A stretch of 64,000 nucleotides of DNA from Ascaphus truei (taxonomy: Eukaryota > Chordata > Amphibia > Anura > Ascaphidae): positions 72,762,580 to 72,826,579 of the forward strand of contig CM071573.1 of assembly GCA_036426205.1 (NCBI GenBank). The letters are read 5' to 3'. The notes under the pieces were generated by a model. It did not search any database. It saw only the letters and a list, made by a program, of their open reading frames with translations, and was not told the origin of the DNA. Position numbers and translations under genes: made by a program. Shown here piece by piece: positions 22,424 to 35,078 of this stretch; the stretch's first letter is position 1, and every line of letters starts with the position of its first letter.

Positions 22424-22608
22424 CTCTCCTCCAGTGGATGCGTTAGGTTCCTTGGGCTATCAGGAGTCTATGGGGAGTATTTTTAATCCCTCGAGTTTGG
22501 GTTGAAAGTGTTTTAATTACATAAATCTGCCGGCGGGTGATGGAGCCGTTAGTCTACACCACCATCTCCAACCCGTCGCGCATGCGCATTCCGTATTATT
22601 CTTTTTTT

Positions 22609-23137
22609 AAAGTATTGCCTACATGCAAAAGATAAAGGCAACATAAGTTAATGTAAATGTCATTCACGCATCAGCTTTCAGTAGTTGAGTTAGTTTTATA
22701 CTAAAGGCAGCAACTCGCTCTACTCAACATAAAAAATAATGGTCTCCGTTGTTGAAAATGTGTCTCTCTGGGGTTTTATCATTGTAACAGCTGATTCCAG
22801 GGAAATAATACATAGGTGACAAGATTTTGAAGGAAAAAATAAACTGTTAGAAATTGATCAGCACGGCACACACTACCTTGTTATATGACTTCATTCTTGT
22901 TTTATGAGGAAATTGCTGCTTTAAAACCTAAGGCCTGTAATATAGTGGCGCGCTTGCTCCGCCGTGCGCACGCACAGCACTTATAGTTGGCTGTTGATAG
23001 CCAGCAGTCCTATACTAGGGCCGCGCGAGCACGGCAGTGAGCGTGGAGCCGGCCGATCGGGGGGGAGACTCAGAAAATAATGTTTTCGCACCGCTACCGC
23101 CGCAATGTACTGTATGTGTGTGTATGTGTGTATGTGT

Positions 23138-23140
<3 letters not shown>
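22609..23140. other. unannotated DNA with a CpG-rich patch
   Basis: 22925-23060 is CpG-rich and starts CTAAGGCCTGTAATATAG, resembling the terminal repeat of the MITE at 38276; the far end is lost. Otherwise there is nothing. Confidence 0.4.

Positions 23141-23182
<42 letters not shown>
23141..23182. repeat. (TA)n microsatellite
   Basis: About 40 bp of uninterrupted TA. Confidence 0.95.
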
Positions 23183-23183
<1 letters not shown>

Positions 23184-23284
23184 CAAAGTTGCACAATGTA
23201 ATAAATAATTTATTCTTACATGTTTTTTTAATTTTAAAAATATTACTGTATTACTGTATATAATAAATTATTAACTTTCACACA

Positions 23285-23382
23285 ATCTATACACACACAC
23301 ACACACACACAACACACCACACACACACACACACACACACACACACCACACACACACACACCACCACACACACACACACACA

Positions 23383-23420
<38 letters not shown>

Positions 23421-23462
23421 ACACACGACCCGCACCACCACACACACACACACACACACACC
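23285..23462. repeat. (AC)n microsatellite, interrupted
   Basis: About 180 bp of AC with CCAC interruptions. The Cys/Val minus-strand frames are artefacts. Confidence 0.97.
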
Positions 23463-25088
23463 ATGCAGCTACACCCCAGTGACACTCAAACACCCAGACC
23501 ACTTCAAGCCTGTCGCTCACAGCAGCACGGACCCGTACACACAGGCACGGCCGCCAACTATAAATGGGCCTAAGGCAATCAGTAGCCCTGCTGTCTGCTT
23601 CCTAATGTCCCCTGATGCACTCTTGAGAGTAGGATAATGCAGCCACTCATCCAGAAGGTGAAAAAGATACAATCTGCTGGTGCTTTCCAGTGGTAACTGC
23701 CATTCAAGTTACTACCAGATCCCCACAGCTACTGCTAGATGGGGGTGCGATACTATGGGGGTGCGATACTATGATGGCACTGCCAAGCATCCATTGAGCA
23801 TAGAACCCACGTACCCGCTGAGCAGGCAAAGTCAGTTTCTAGACACTCATCTTTTTGTAACAGCTACATATGTAGTGTCCTCAAGAAATCCTTGGGCATT
23901 CTGTTATTCACATTGCGACACAACGGAGATTAAAACAAGTGTTTTCAGTTATTAATTGCTTTAACCCATGCACTACTGAACATGTCTAAAGGGCATGGTA
24001 AATTAATGGCTGTTTTGTGGATGGCTGGACAGTAAATTTGCCCTAATGACTAATTGGAAACAAAAACTACATGAACATTTGTAGAAAGCAGATGCACGCC
24101 TGGTATTTCTGAGCCATTGGAAGCATAGTTAATTTAGGGAAACAATTTTTAATGTCACTAAAAGTCTAATTTTGGGCATTTGGCCAAACATTTCAGAAAG
24201 TTACATTTTCATAAATTCCTTTTTATTTCAATTTGTAATAATATACTCTTGGACAGGAATCAAATAATTTCTATTTTTGAAGGCACTAGAGAAGGGCAAT
24301 TTTTGGGGGTGGATTTGGATCCACAGCGGATCGGTCGGTTCCTTGTTTCCATGGATTTCAGCGGATCAATCTCAAAAGGGCGATTTGTGGATTTTGTATT
24401 ATTATGATTACAAATACACTCTGTGGAATCCACAATCAATTGACGGATTTGTAGAATCCAATAACAATACACAGCTAGGTTGTGTTTTCAACCAGTGGTT
24501 TAGCTACCAATATATGGAGCTGAGGAATGAAGCTTAATTGGACTATCCTGGTTACTTAACCCCTTTATTAAATTACCGGGGGTATGTTATTTATGTGTGG
24601 TTGGCCATATTATTTCTTATGGTTTGTAGGCTAAATCTGTGTGAGTAGTAATAATGGCAGAGTTTTGCAAGACATAATTAGTCTAATTAGAGTATACATA
24701 ATCCCTTTTGCAATATAAAGAGAATCAGAGCACAATTTAGGAAGTTTGTTTTTAATTTTTTATGAAAAAAAGATAAACTATACATTATCTAAGTATGCTA
24801 TAATCGTCTCATCATTGCTTCAAAATGTGTTGTGTTTAATTACAGCAATTGTTTCTTCCTCTAAGTCGTTTTTTTCTTACACTGCTGAGATGTGGAAGGA
24901 AATGAAGCCACACAGTAATAGCTTGTAAGTTGATGAAATCTTGCTGTAGAATCAATCTTGTGAATTTGATGGACTGCAATCATCTTTGTGCAAGCTTTAC
25001 AAAGCTTTGAAAACACATCGATTTTCAAGGAGAACAGCTTTATGTAGAGCAAAAGCGTCAGACCTGATAGGAGTAATTTGGAGTCATG
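23463..25088. other. unannotated DNA
   Basis: A short tandem duplication of GGGTGCGATACTATG lies at 23744-23773, and an internal repeat of GGATTT/GGATCC-type words at 24305-24460. No gene is recognised. Confidence 0.5.
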
Positions 25089-25096
25089 GTCTAACT

Positions 25097-25280
25097 CAGG
25101 GGTGCTCAACTCCAGTCCTCAAGACCCCCCAACAGGTCAGGTTTTAAGGATAGTCAAGCTGCTTCAGGACAGGTGGCTCAGTCTGACTGAGCCACAGATT
25201 GAGTCACCTGTGCTGAAGCAGGGCTATCTTGAACACCTGACCTGTTGGGGGGGCTTGAGGACTGGAGTTGAGCCCCCCTG
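25097..25280. mobile_element. hAT-type palindromic MITE, complete copy
   Basis: It is 184 bp with long inverted arms. It starts CAGGGGTGCTCAACTCCAG and ends CTGGAGTTGAGCCCCCCTG. The flanks GTCTAACT (25089-25096) and GTTTAGCA (25281-25288) agree at 5 of 8 positions, consistent with an aged hAT target-site duplication. Confidence 0.85.
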
Positions 25281-25604
25281 GTTTAGCACACCTTTATTCC
25301 TATGTAACTTATTTAATGGCAGATCATAGCTATGTACTAACATCATTATTTAGTCTGCAGGCATTGCAATCAGAGAACACAGCTTTGGCTTGAGGTGCCA
25401 CCTCCTTTATATAACCCAGGGGTGCCCAACTCCAGTCCTCAAACAGGTCAGGCTTCAAGAATATCCCAGCTGCAGTAAAGGTGGCTCATTCAGTGACTCG
25501 ATTGAAGACTGAGCCATCTGTACTGAAGCTGGGATATCCATCAAACCTGACCTGTTGGGGAAGGGGGGGAGGGGTTGAGGGCCTTGAGGACTGGAGTTGA
25601 TCAT

Positions 25605-27773
25605 TGTGATGGTGAGGGGGTAACCAGGCTCACAAATAAAGGTTAAGCCCGTTTGGTTACCTCTGATCCATGTTTTGGGGTTCAAGAGTGTCAGCTCTTG
25701 AGCCTAACTGTTATATAAGCATGCTATGTATTTATGCGACAAATAATTTTTGTGTTTTTACCTTTCCAGGATGCCAACAAGCAGAGATGCTAGGGTATGA
25801 GATTCAAGGGGGGGTTGCGGAGAAAGTGTTGTCATAATGTGTCTAGGTAGTCGGGGTCCAGATTTGCTGGATACGCCAAAAATGTACCCGAGAATCATGC
25901 TTGATTCCCGGATACCTATAGGCACATTGTACCGGCAATATCTTCCCCTGAAAATGCTTGCGCGACTCACCGCTTGGGTTCCCTGCTTCAACACAGCCCA
26001 GAAAGGTAAATGGGGCATAGGGATGCAAAGTGTCCCTCTAACTATGAGGAGTCCCTAGGTTAAGGGAGATACCCAGTTAATGCCCAGGTCACTCAGAACC
26101 AGTATAGAAGTTCTGGGATGCTCCAAACATATATAAGGTTGTGAAGGGATTTTTAAAGTCCTGTCTTAGTCTATTGTATAGTGTGTGGGGAATATAGGCT
26201 AATAGAAAATAAAGTGCAGCTTTTTATTCTATTCCCCATACCAGAGACTTAGGACATGTAACAGTATATTTTATTAATAGTTGTTCAATATGGTATGTAC
26301 TGTTGTGCACGGTATTATCTAGTCCCTCTATCTGGGACTTTCAGAATCAATGTTCTGAGTGAGCCACTGGGCTACCAACTTGGTGCCAGTGAGTCTACTC
26401 AGACATCGGACATGAAAGCAACAGAGGATGCCAGAGTTGTGAAGAACATTTGAGCAGAAGGGAATGGCTCAAGTACCCACGTCCTGAGATGAATGGATGT
26501 CCTCCAGACTACCATTTGCCCCACCAGATTCTGAGGACCCTAACCCAGCGGATGACTTCTGAATAGCAAGTGGCTAAGGTGGCAAACTTGCGCATGCCCT
26601 TTGCTGATTCAGAATCCCCTCTTGCCCGGCTTCAGAAGACTGTCATCGCTCTGATTGGCTGGTAAGAAAGTTCCCACGCTGTGATTGGTTGTAGTATTTT
26701 GTGAATGAACTCCAAAATGCTATAAGAATCCTCTCAGCCAATCACCTGAGAGATTCTTAAGTGCCAAAACAGCGGAGGGGTTTTTGAATGTGGAAAAAGA
26801 TGCCTCTGCGCGAATAGCAGAGCACGGCTTCAGACAAACCAACCCCAAATATTTTCTAGGTCCAGATTTTTGGGACCAGTTCTCAAAAACGTCCGTAGCT
26901 GTCGCGGCTGGGATTTAAAGCCAATTTTAGTTCCAGGACGTTTGGAGCCAAGTCCTCGTCAACGAAAAGCAAGTCCTCTGGAGAGAAGGGAGCGGTGACG
27001 TCTGGAACTTAATGCCAATTTGGGTTCCAGGACCTTTCAGGCAAAGTCCCAGTCAACTAAAGACTCTAAACAAAAAGAACGATTCCTGCGCTCCTACCAA
27101 TTAGGCTAAAATAAAATAATAATCTCATGAAAAAGGGTTATTTTGTTAAACCCTTTGGCCAAAGCATTTATAACCTGCGCGCCACGACAAGGCATAACCG
27201 TATGCAGGTACCTATACTGAATATATGTAATAATTGTCCCATGGACTGGTGAAAAAATGTGTGGAAGCAATGAAGGGGTTAAATAACGCATACGCTTATG
27301 TGAGTAGTGCAATTAAAATCTGGCCAAAGCCAGTATCATAGTTACCTTAATGTAGAGGTAAACTGTGGGTGCACAAATCCCTGGTGTGAATATGATAACA
27401 TTTACACATATTTCTTTCTGTCAGCCTTATACATTCACCTACTCTTCAAAATGGGTGATGTGCAGACTGACACTGGGGTGTATTATACCTGCACTAATAG
27501 GAAAATTGGTAGGGGCTCTGTAACTGCTATGTAAAGCAGATGAGCCAATAAACCTACTCCTATGACTAAAGACTCTTGTTTAATGTGTAACTCAGCTATT
27601 AAAGTCTAGTTTTTACCACAGTTCCCAAGTAAGTGTGTCTCTTCTTATGTAGTTTGTGTTCCATTGTGTGTATGCCTTTTTCTGCGAATACATTTACAAT
27701 TTATTTCACTTTACTTGTTTTGCTCAATGTATGATCCTGGTGAAAAGGTATACATGCCTGGTCTCCCATGACA
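25605..27773 (+). mobile_element. solo LTR inserted in a hAT MITE
   Basis: Termini are TGTGATGGTGAGGG and CTCCCATGACA, flanked by ATCAT (25600-25604) and ATCAC (27774-27778), a 5-bp target-site duplication with one mismatch. Without its secondary insertion it is about 1660 bp. Its 3' 1.3 kb is homologous to 1-1263. The two CCAAT boxes and TATA-like box are kept at 26654, 26684 and 26720. No internal coding region is present, so it is a solo LTR left by recombination. A 5-bp duplication and a very long LTR suit a Gypsy or ERV-type element; which one cannot be told. Confidence 0.8.
27056..27576 (-). mobile_element. 497-bp retroposon-like insertion with 12-bp target-site duplication
   Basis: ACTAAAGACTCT occurs at 27056-27067 and again at 27565-27576. 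The sequence between is absent from the homologous place in the LTR copy at 1-1263. The left end reads AAACAAAAAGAACG then TGCGCTCC, that is GCGC followed by a T-rich terminus on the minus strand, like the repeats ending at 11897 and 13410. No hammerhead core or ORF is visible. Confidence 0.7.
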
Positions 27774-27783
27774 ATCACCCCTG

Positions 27784-28603
27784 CTCTAGCTCATGGTTCT
27801 AGCCCCTCTTCTCATCGATCCAGCTACTTACCTGCCCACTTATTTTTATAATCTTTTCAATGTGTGTGTGGACAAAACAAAATCTTTTAGCCAAGCGATG
27901 GATACAGAATGGTAAAGATCGGACCTTTCATGAAATATACTTGGTGTCAGAAAAAGACATCAGCATCCTTGAGACAAATAGACTAAACCGTATGACCTAT
28001 TTATCCTATCTGCAAAACAAATGGTGCCATTTGGTGCAGAAAACAGAAAATAATCCCAGCACCTTAGTTCTTCTAAAGATGGCACAAACAAATGACCACT
28101 CAAAACCCAGCCTATCTGACAGGCTTCTGCTGCATATTCCATTTACATGATGAATTTATCTTTGCCTATCTATACATTTAAACGACACAGTACACCCTTT
28201 CTAAAAGCACACATGTTTACTTCTTTCACTCCCACCAAGGTAACCCTCATTTATTCCTACTTGATTGCTGTGTTTCCATTCATTCCATTGTCACACTGAG
28301 ACTATACATTACAGGATTGTCCTTTCTATCGTCTTGATGCCTGCTGTTTTATTTCCTTTTAGACATATCATTTCCCCTTTCTAGTTATGATCTTGGAGCT
28401 GCACAGATGATAAAATTATCATCATCACAGATCATCTTGAGCGATTGACTGTGCCAAAATAGTTTGGGTATCTGACCCTGCCAATTACCTTAGCAGTGTG
28501 AAAATCTGCTCAGCAAACAAATAAGAGAGAATACAGTATATAACATATACTGTAGGCTTTTTCACACCAGTTTTACCGTTTTTTGTGATCTTGGAAATAT
28601 ATA
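27784..28603. other. unannotated DNA
   Basis: An open frame at 27860-28150 (+, 96 codons) matches no family I recognise; treat it as chance unless a homology search says otherwise. Confidence 0.45.
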
Positions 28604-29709
28604 TGCAGTAGAGTCCCCCTCCTTACCTCCGGTGAGGGGGAACTGCTGGGTTGCCCACCGGAGCACCGCGTGAGTGGAGAGAGGTGGCGGGGCCGTTTCG
28701 GACAGCCGCTCATGCACAGTTGCGATCGGAGCTGTCGTCAATTTGGAATGGCTTCAAAAGCCCATAAGAGACTACAGTTCCCAGAGTACTTTGCAGGACT
28801 AGCGCAGCGGCCATCTTGGACTTGCTCTGCATAGCCTGAAGCGGGACTACGAGTCTCAGAATCCTCAGGGGGAGGGAGATCAGGTGGGCTGCCCTAGCCA
28901 ATGGAATTGAAGCAGCATGAAAGAGACAGGATATATTTTGGGACAAGGAGCCAGCGTGCTCAGTCAAGACGGAGGCAGCAACCTGGAAGGTAGCATCCAG
29001 GGAGCAGGGAAGGCCCCAGATAGGGACACTTCCCCTTTAGTACTATAGTAGTACTGCTGCACTGGTGACCGGACGCCACACAGTGCACTGCTGCTTGGGA
29101 CCAGGCCACCGCACCCTGAGACTTTGTGTGAGACCCTCCGGTTAGAGCTCACACTGCGAGGATGATCAGGACCCTTAGGAGATAGGGGATTTGTGTTTGA
29201 GACCCCACTACGTGGGATCTGCTCCAACTCACCACTCCAAGCAGCACCTGGGTACTGGAGTACCCAGGCAGGTACCCAATATGCACCTACATCTACAGGG
29301 GGGAGCGCTACCTCACATTTAGGTGGGATTGCTGGGACAGAAAACATGGGGTTATTGGTGCCACGACACCCTCAGTACTTTGGGGGAACCACCACCTGTT
29401 GGGTCACTGTGTTATATTGTCGTTATCGTTTATTGTGTCATCTGTGTTTAGAGTGTGTACAGTAAAGCTTAGTTACACGTGTAAAGTAAAGCTTACACGT
29501 GTGGTGCATTACTTATTACTATGTATTGGTTCCTGTGAGGGTTAGCCCGCCAACGCTGGGATCCCTCATAGGTGGAGGCACTGCACACAAGGAGAAAGAG
29601 CTCACAGCAGGCTCCCAGAGGCGGAGGCTTAGGCCTCCTGTGACAACAGGTACAGCAGCATGCATAGTTTCCCGCGTAGTTCCCTTAGACATAGTGAAAG
29701 GGGGCTACA
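28604..29709 (+). mobile_element. solo LTR, 1.1 kb, 4-bp target-site duplication
   Basis: It starts TGCAGTAGAGTCCCCC and ends AAAGGGGGCTACA, with TATA on both sides (28600-28603, 29710-29713). The segment GGGTTAGCCCGCC...GGTGGAGGCACTGCAC near the end resembles the LTR at 59400 (GATGGAGGCGCTGCAC) and, inverted, 15035 and 39212. The frames of 60-127 aa here have no recognisable product. Confidence 0.6.
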
Positions 29710-29929
29710 TATACAATGCTATACATTTTAAAGATCATTATAATAGACACATCATTTAAAGTTGGTATCCATGGTATAATCTGAGATCACATAACATATC
29801 ATTGTAATGAAATGTGTCTGCAGTGTGAATCTGTGATTGCTTGTTTATACAGTAATGTAGGTGGTCTTGCGAGCCCCCCATTTCACACCTCGCAAACCCC
29901 GTCCTCTATATCTCCCTCTCTTCCCATGT

Positions 29930-30062
29930 ATTTCTCTCCCCGCGTCTCATACTTACCCACTCTCTTCATCTCTCACTTTCTCCCTTCTCACCCCCTCTCT
30001 TACAACCCCTCACTGCTCTCACTCTCCACCCCCTCAATTACCCCCTCTCCCTCAAACCCCCT
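29930..30062. repeat. pyrimidine-rich tract (CTC/CCCTCTC)
   Basis: Low-complexity C/T-rich sequence leading into the CA array. Confidence 0.8.
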
Positions 30063-30065
30063 ACA

Positions 30066-30140
<75 letters not shown>

Positions 30141-30196
30141 ACACACACACTCACACTCACACTCACACACACACACACTCACACACACACACACAA
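30063..30196. repeat. (CA)n microsatellite
   Basis: About 130 bp of CA with TCA interruptions from 30135. The long His/Thr frames (122 and 207 codons) are artefacts. Confidence 0.97.
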
Positions 30197-30778
30197 TATC
30201 CCCCCTCAATAATTACCCCCAGAATATAAAAAAACCAACGCCCCAAATACATACAAAAAAACCTCCACCCCCCAAATACATACAACCTAGGGAATGGTTT
30301 CAGGTCTCTGGTGCCCCAGCTCTCCCCCAGCTGCTGTGGGCCTCCTGCTGGACTTCTCTCTCTCCCTCATATTGGCCTCTCTCTCATGCCAGTGCACATG
30401 CCGACATCAGAGAGAGGTCCTGCACAGGACAGTGAGGGAGGCTCGCAGCTGGGAAGAGCTGGGGCCCGGCGGTCGAGCAAAGTACTTGGGCTGGGAGAGC
30501 GCTGTTACCATTCCTCGTATCCAAGACAGGGCCAGGACAAACCCTCACCACGCACTGTGAGGAACCCTGGGTACAAGTTGCAATTTCAGGGACTCCAGGC
30601 AATGCTGAAGCCCCCTATGTCCGGAGGCGCTGACACCACAAAGATCAGTACCAGAGGGATCCCAAAAGGTTTGTCCTGTACCCCCACATCATAGCGAGAA
30701 ACTCATCTATCCTGTACCCAGCAGGTAACCAGCACTACACCAGGCCGCCGCATAGCCATAATCTCCCAAAGGGGAGAT
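30197..30778. other. unannotated moderately GC-rich DNA
   Basis: Overlapping frames at 30294-30694 show no domain. It probably belongs to an unidentified repeat. Confidence 0.4.
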
Positions 30779-30802
30779 GGGGGGGGGGGGGGGGGGGGGG
30801 GG
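30779..30802 (+). repeat. G24 homopolymer
   Basis: Twenty-four consecutive G residues, a strong potential G-quadruplex or slippage site. The exact length should be distrusted in an assembly. Confidence 0.9.
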
Positions 30803-33800
30803 AGGTTGACATGTGCTACATCTTTAAGGATCTTCTTTACCAACATAACAAAGTAAAACTCTAAACATATAGTATTTCAGTTTGGCTAGTAGAAACACAA
30901 GGTTAGAAAAAAAAATACACATAAGAAAAATAAGTGGCAGTTATGATTGCTCCATATAATTTATATATACAATGTTTAGGTAGTATATTTTTAATCTTGG
31001 TTCAAATTTATTTTAACCTATCTCATTAAAATACAACTCATTGATTAACAGCTATAGTAATATAAAAATGCAATTTCGGTGGGAAAAAATAGGCAGTGAG
31101 GACAAAGCTACCCATGTGTTATTTATTTTATTATCATTTTTATATCTACCTGTAGTTTTAATGCTAGTGGAATAGAAGTTCATGGTGAATCGTGGGTCTA
31201 ATGAACCATCAGCTGAATCACCCTGGCTGAATGACATTGGTCTCTAGGGGGAACGTTTCGGTAATTTGACTATTCAAAAATTCAAGTTCTTCTGATCAGT
31301 TTGGAGAAGAGAATATAGCAACATTAAATACCAACTGCGCAAATTCCTGAGATTTCATCACAGAGTTTATTCTAATTGATAGATATAATGGTTAATAAAT
31401 CTTCTAGCAAGAGCGAGAGGGAATAATGATTGAGCTACGTGGAATAAATTAGCTGTCATGGGAGCTGCTTTTCTATCAGCAGGTTTCTTTAACATTATCT
31501 CATCCTTATTATCTAGGTTATGTCTCTCACAGTGGCACACACTACAGGATAGAATGATAAAGATCCTCCAATTATGTTTCTGGCTTAAAAAGCAAAAGCG
31601 ATGTTAGGGATGCTTTGTTCTGCATGTTTATTGGATACATGTATTATTTCTCACATTAGTTCAAAGCGTTTATCTTTTTTTTTTTTTTTTTAAACAGCAG
31701 CAAAGTTATTAAGGGAAAAATGACACCAGGATAGAAACAGTTTGCATAATAAAAACCTTTTCATAACAAACTTGTCATCAAGATGCTGCTCACTGCTGGT
31801 TACTTTAGGACGATATTTAAATAACCTTGCAGGATACACTGTAGTTCGTCTTTTTTTTTTTTTTCATCACTGAAGGATTAGATATGCAATTATATATTCA
31901 CATAACAACCAATGCCACACAGAATAATTCATTCACTGCTGAATGGTCTCGCTCCACATTGCATCCTAACCAATGAATTGCTGATATTTCATGCTTTATT
32001 TCACATGGACTGTTACCAAATCAATGAAGAGGATCAAAACATATTTGTATGTGTATTGACATGAAGTAGGATAACTAAGCCCGACAATGGATTTTTAAAT
32101 GTCTCTGTAAATTCAAACGTTTGTGTGTGTCGCTATAACAACCCACACATTGACAACGTCATGATAATATAGCAGCAGACTACCATATATGTAGAATGCC
32201 TGTGTGATACACTGCAGCATATGATTTCAAGGGTTCAACACTTGGGGGTTTATTTATAAGGCAATTTTGGAGTAGAAATTGCATTGTACCATTTTTTGGA
32301 GCACAGTTGCACCCAAGATAAATAGTTTCTTACACCTGGTGCAGATTGCAGAAGACAGAAGGTATGCCCCCTTAAATTTGGCAAATTTAGAGACTCAGCT
32401 TAGAGGGGAAAAAATTGACACCAGGGCAGCGCTGTACTATTAATCCTAATTGCGTGCTAAACTATTAAGCAAAATCTACTTTAAGAACTACTTATCAGAC
32501 TCACCTTCCTTCACCCTCCCAGCTTGATTTTACATTGGAATTCACCAAGAAGCTCCCCTTCAAGCCATTCTGAACTCTGGAGAACAAGTACTGTTTTATA
32601 ATGGACTTCAGACAGGGCCAGCTTGATGGAGGTTCCATCGGAGTCAGACGCTTACAGAGACCCCTGCTCTCTTCCCCACAACAATTAAACTGATTGTTGG
32701 GGGAGAGTGCTGGGCCTTTGTTTGCAAGTGCCTCTTACCTTGTCCAGCAGCATCTACTCCTGTGACGTCTCATTGTTATGGAGCCGTGATGTCACATGGC
32801 GTCACGTTGTCATGCAAATGTGATGCGACAAAGCTCCGCATTGCCATGACAACGTGGCGCCACGTGACATTGCCACATCAGATGACACCATGATGTCATC
32901 ACACTGCGTTGTTGGAAGAGGTGATGATGCACCGGGCAAGGTAAGAGGCCCAGCCAAAATCCCACGCACCGAGCCCTGCAAATTCCAAGACGGCCATGGC
33001 TTCAGATACTGTACATACAAAGAATCCTTTTCCATAGGTTGTGAAGCTGCATCACCCCTGTGCTAGAAAAGGGCTCAGCTTTCTTGCAATGAATGAAATA
33101 AAATCTTCCCCAGCAAGGACAGCTTCACATTATATTGAATAGGGGCAAAGAGACTGGAATTTTCTATTATATTAGTACATACCATTTATCTCATCAACAA
33201 TCGTTCGCACAAAAAAATGATTAAATCATGAAATATTGCTAGAGAATAAAATATTTTCCTCCCTTCTGTTTGCCATTCTTTCTTTTTTTTCACATTATGC
33301 TTAAACATATTACCGGGTGCCTACTTACAACCTGTTTTAGCACTTTCAACAACATTAGCATACTGATAGTTCAAAGGTTAACATAGAATGATAATAGCTT
33401 TCTATGTTAACAAAGAATTGAGTCCAATTTAAGCCATATCTAGCATGATCATAATAACTTTGTCAGCAGCAGTTCTTTCATTTTCAAATTTGAGGTGTTA
33501 CTTTACATGTAGGGGAGTTAAGAAAATGAACCCCAAAAAGACAGATGTTAAATTATTCAGACAATTTGTCTTTCCCTTCAGCACACAAACGTTTTACAGA
33601 CAGACTAATAACTTGCTAGGCATATGCGAATATCCTCTGCTGATTAGTTGCATTGTCTCTACAATGCTTTGTAAAGATTTTGGTTAAGAAGCTAAAATGA
33701 CAATACAAAATGACAGAAAAATGCAGCAAGTTCCTTAAGTGACTTTGAAGAAAACGAGTTTTAATGTATCGATGAAATGTTTGATAAATCTCCTTTTAAA

Positions 33801-35076
33801 ATGTACTTTCATGTACTACATGCCACCTGAGAAACAATGTGACGCAAATTTTGTGAAAGATATTTTTCATTATACATCTTGATCTCTTAGCAGCTCCAGT
33901 AGATAAATACTTGTGGTGACCTTGTTAGGCTGTACAGTATGCCTGCATTGGGCCATATAAAGCATTTAAAACATAGAAATTACTGTCAGGCAAGGACTAT
34001 TGCCCCAACTTCCCAAGTAGTTTGGAATACCTTCACTGTATTCACCTCATCTGTACAACTTCTGCTAAAATGCCATTTCAGGCATCCACCACCATCTATC
34101 CATAGCCACCATCATCAAGACATGGCACTTACTCTATAATTCCATGTTCTCTTGTCTGTACATACTGTATGTCTTGTCATGTACTTTATTGACAGCCTTG
34201 TGGTATATGGAAGCTTCTATTACACCCCTCTCTCTTGTATTACTCCCACAGTGTACATGGGGAGATGTAAGACAATTGGCATTGTTTAGGTACTACACAA
34301 TTCTATTAACACAGTGGGAGTTCCATTCAGAAGTAGACTTCATTAATCCTTCAGAGAAATTCCCCTGCACTTGGACCTTGGTCCACCCACACCAAGCGAC
34401 ATGTAGGGGGAACTTGCATCGTGTATATATTTGTATATAAGAGCTCCATATCCTGTCATTAATACACAAAAAAAATATTAGCATTATTATTAATTAATGA
34501 AGAGGGTTTTAGCCCAGTCTGAGTTAAGATGGAATAATGAAGAGCAAGATGAACTAGTGAGACAATGCGAGTTTGCAAGAACTCATATTTTGGTCTTGTC
34601 TTGTCTGTATGAGTACAGTTTTCTGAGGACTCTTCAATAGAGTACAACTGCACAACTGCCTATAAATATCTCTGGTGCCCACTATAAATAGTGCATGGTT
34701 TCCCCCCTACTAGATAAGCACCCTACCTAAACGAGATAAAAGCTTATGTGTTCATGACTTGTTCAGCATATATTTTTTCTAAGATTATGTTTGCTGATTG
34801 TGGAGCATTGATCATTCCCACTTCTATAGTCTGCCATGTTTACGTTGGGCAACGTGGTATTAGAAGTTCCTGTTGTGTTGATGGGACAGGTTGTGTGTCT
34901 GTGCTGTGCTCCTCTTACTTCTGTCCTTCCTGTTTTGGTTACAGGTTCAGGATGACCATCTCTTGGAAGTTTCCTAGTCAGATTCCACTAGTGTTGTTTC
35001 TGCAAATAGACAGAGAAAAATATATGCCGATAATGTTAATATTGTTATATTTTATTGTATATTAGTATTGCTGATG
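30803..35076. other. long AT-rich non-coding stretch
   Basis: No transposon ORF or exon is recognised. T-runs lie at 31677-31692 and 31852-31864. The segment 32600-32960 is more GC-rich and holds a cluster of TGACGT/TGATGTCA/CACGTG-type words. Short open frames show no family resemblance. Confidence 0.5.
32761..32920. promoter_or_regulatory. cluster of CRE-like and E-box-like palindromes
   Basis: Within 160 bp occur TGTGACGTC, GTGATGTCAC, GCGTCACGTTGTCATG, CATGACAACGTGGCG, CCACGTGAC and ATGATGTCATCAC. Several pair with each other as inverted repeats, so this may be the core of a palindromic mobile element rather than a host regulatory module. Confidence 0.4.
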
Positions 35077-35078
35077 TA

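Larger units (their letters stand above)
16014..22608 (-). mobile_element. full-length L1/Tx1-like LINE (element A)
   Basis: A 6.6-kb non-LTR retrotransposon on the minus strand: CpG-bearing 5' UTR (about 22592-22424), ORF1, a ~1.2-kb inter-ORF segment, ORF2, and a 3' UTR with AATAAA (near 16050) and an A-tail at 16023-16039. GTACTATTCTTTTTTT at 16014-16029 and GTATTATTCTTTTTTT at 22593-22608 form a 16-bp target-site duplication with one mismatch, whose T-run fits L1-type endonuclease preference. The 5' end is therefore complete. Lesions: one frameshift in ORF2, and one frameshift plus two stop codons in ORF1. Confidence 0.9.
25417..27783. mobile_element. hAT-type MITE split by an LTR insertion
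   Basis: The MITE starts CAGGGGTGCCCAACTCCAG at 25417 and is broken after GGAGTTGATCAT at 25604. Its last bases (ATCACCCCTG) resume at 27774-27783 after the LTR. Joined, the end matches the inverted start. This shows that the LTR arrived after the MITE. Confidence 0.8.

Noticed and set aside
27860..28150. 96-codon frame as a possible host exon
   Set aside because: No splice-site pairing, no family resemblance and no conservation evidence; kept only as an unexplained frame.
29812..30435. 207-codon frame
   Set aside because: Dominated by a CA microsatellite (His/Thr repeats).
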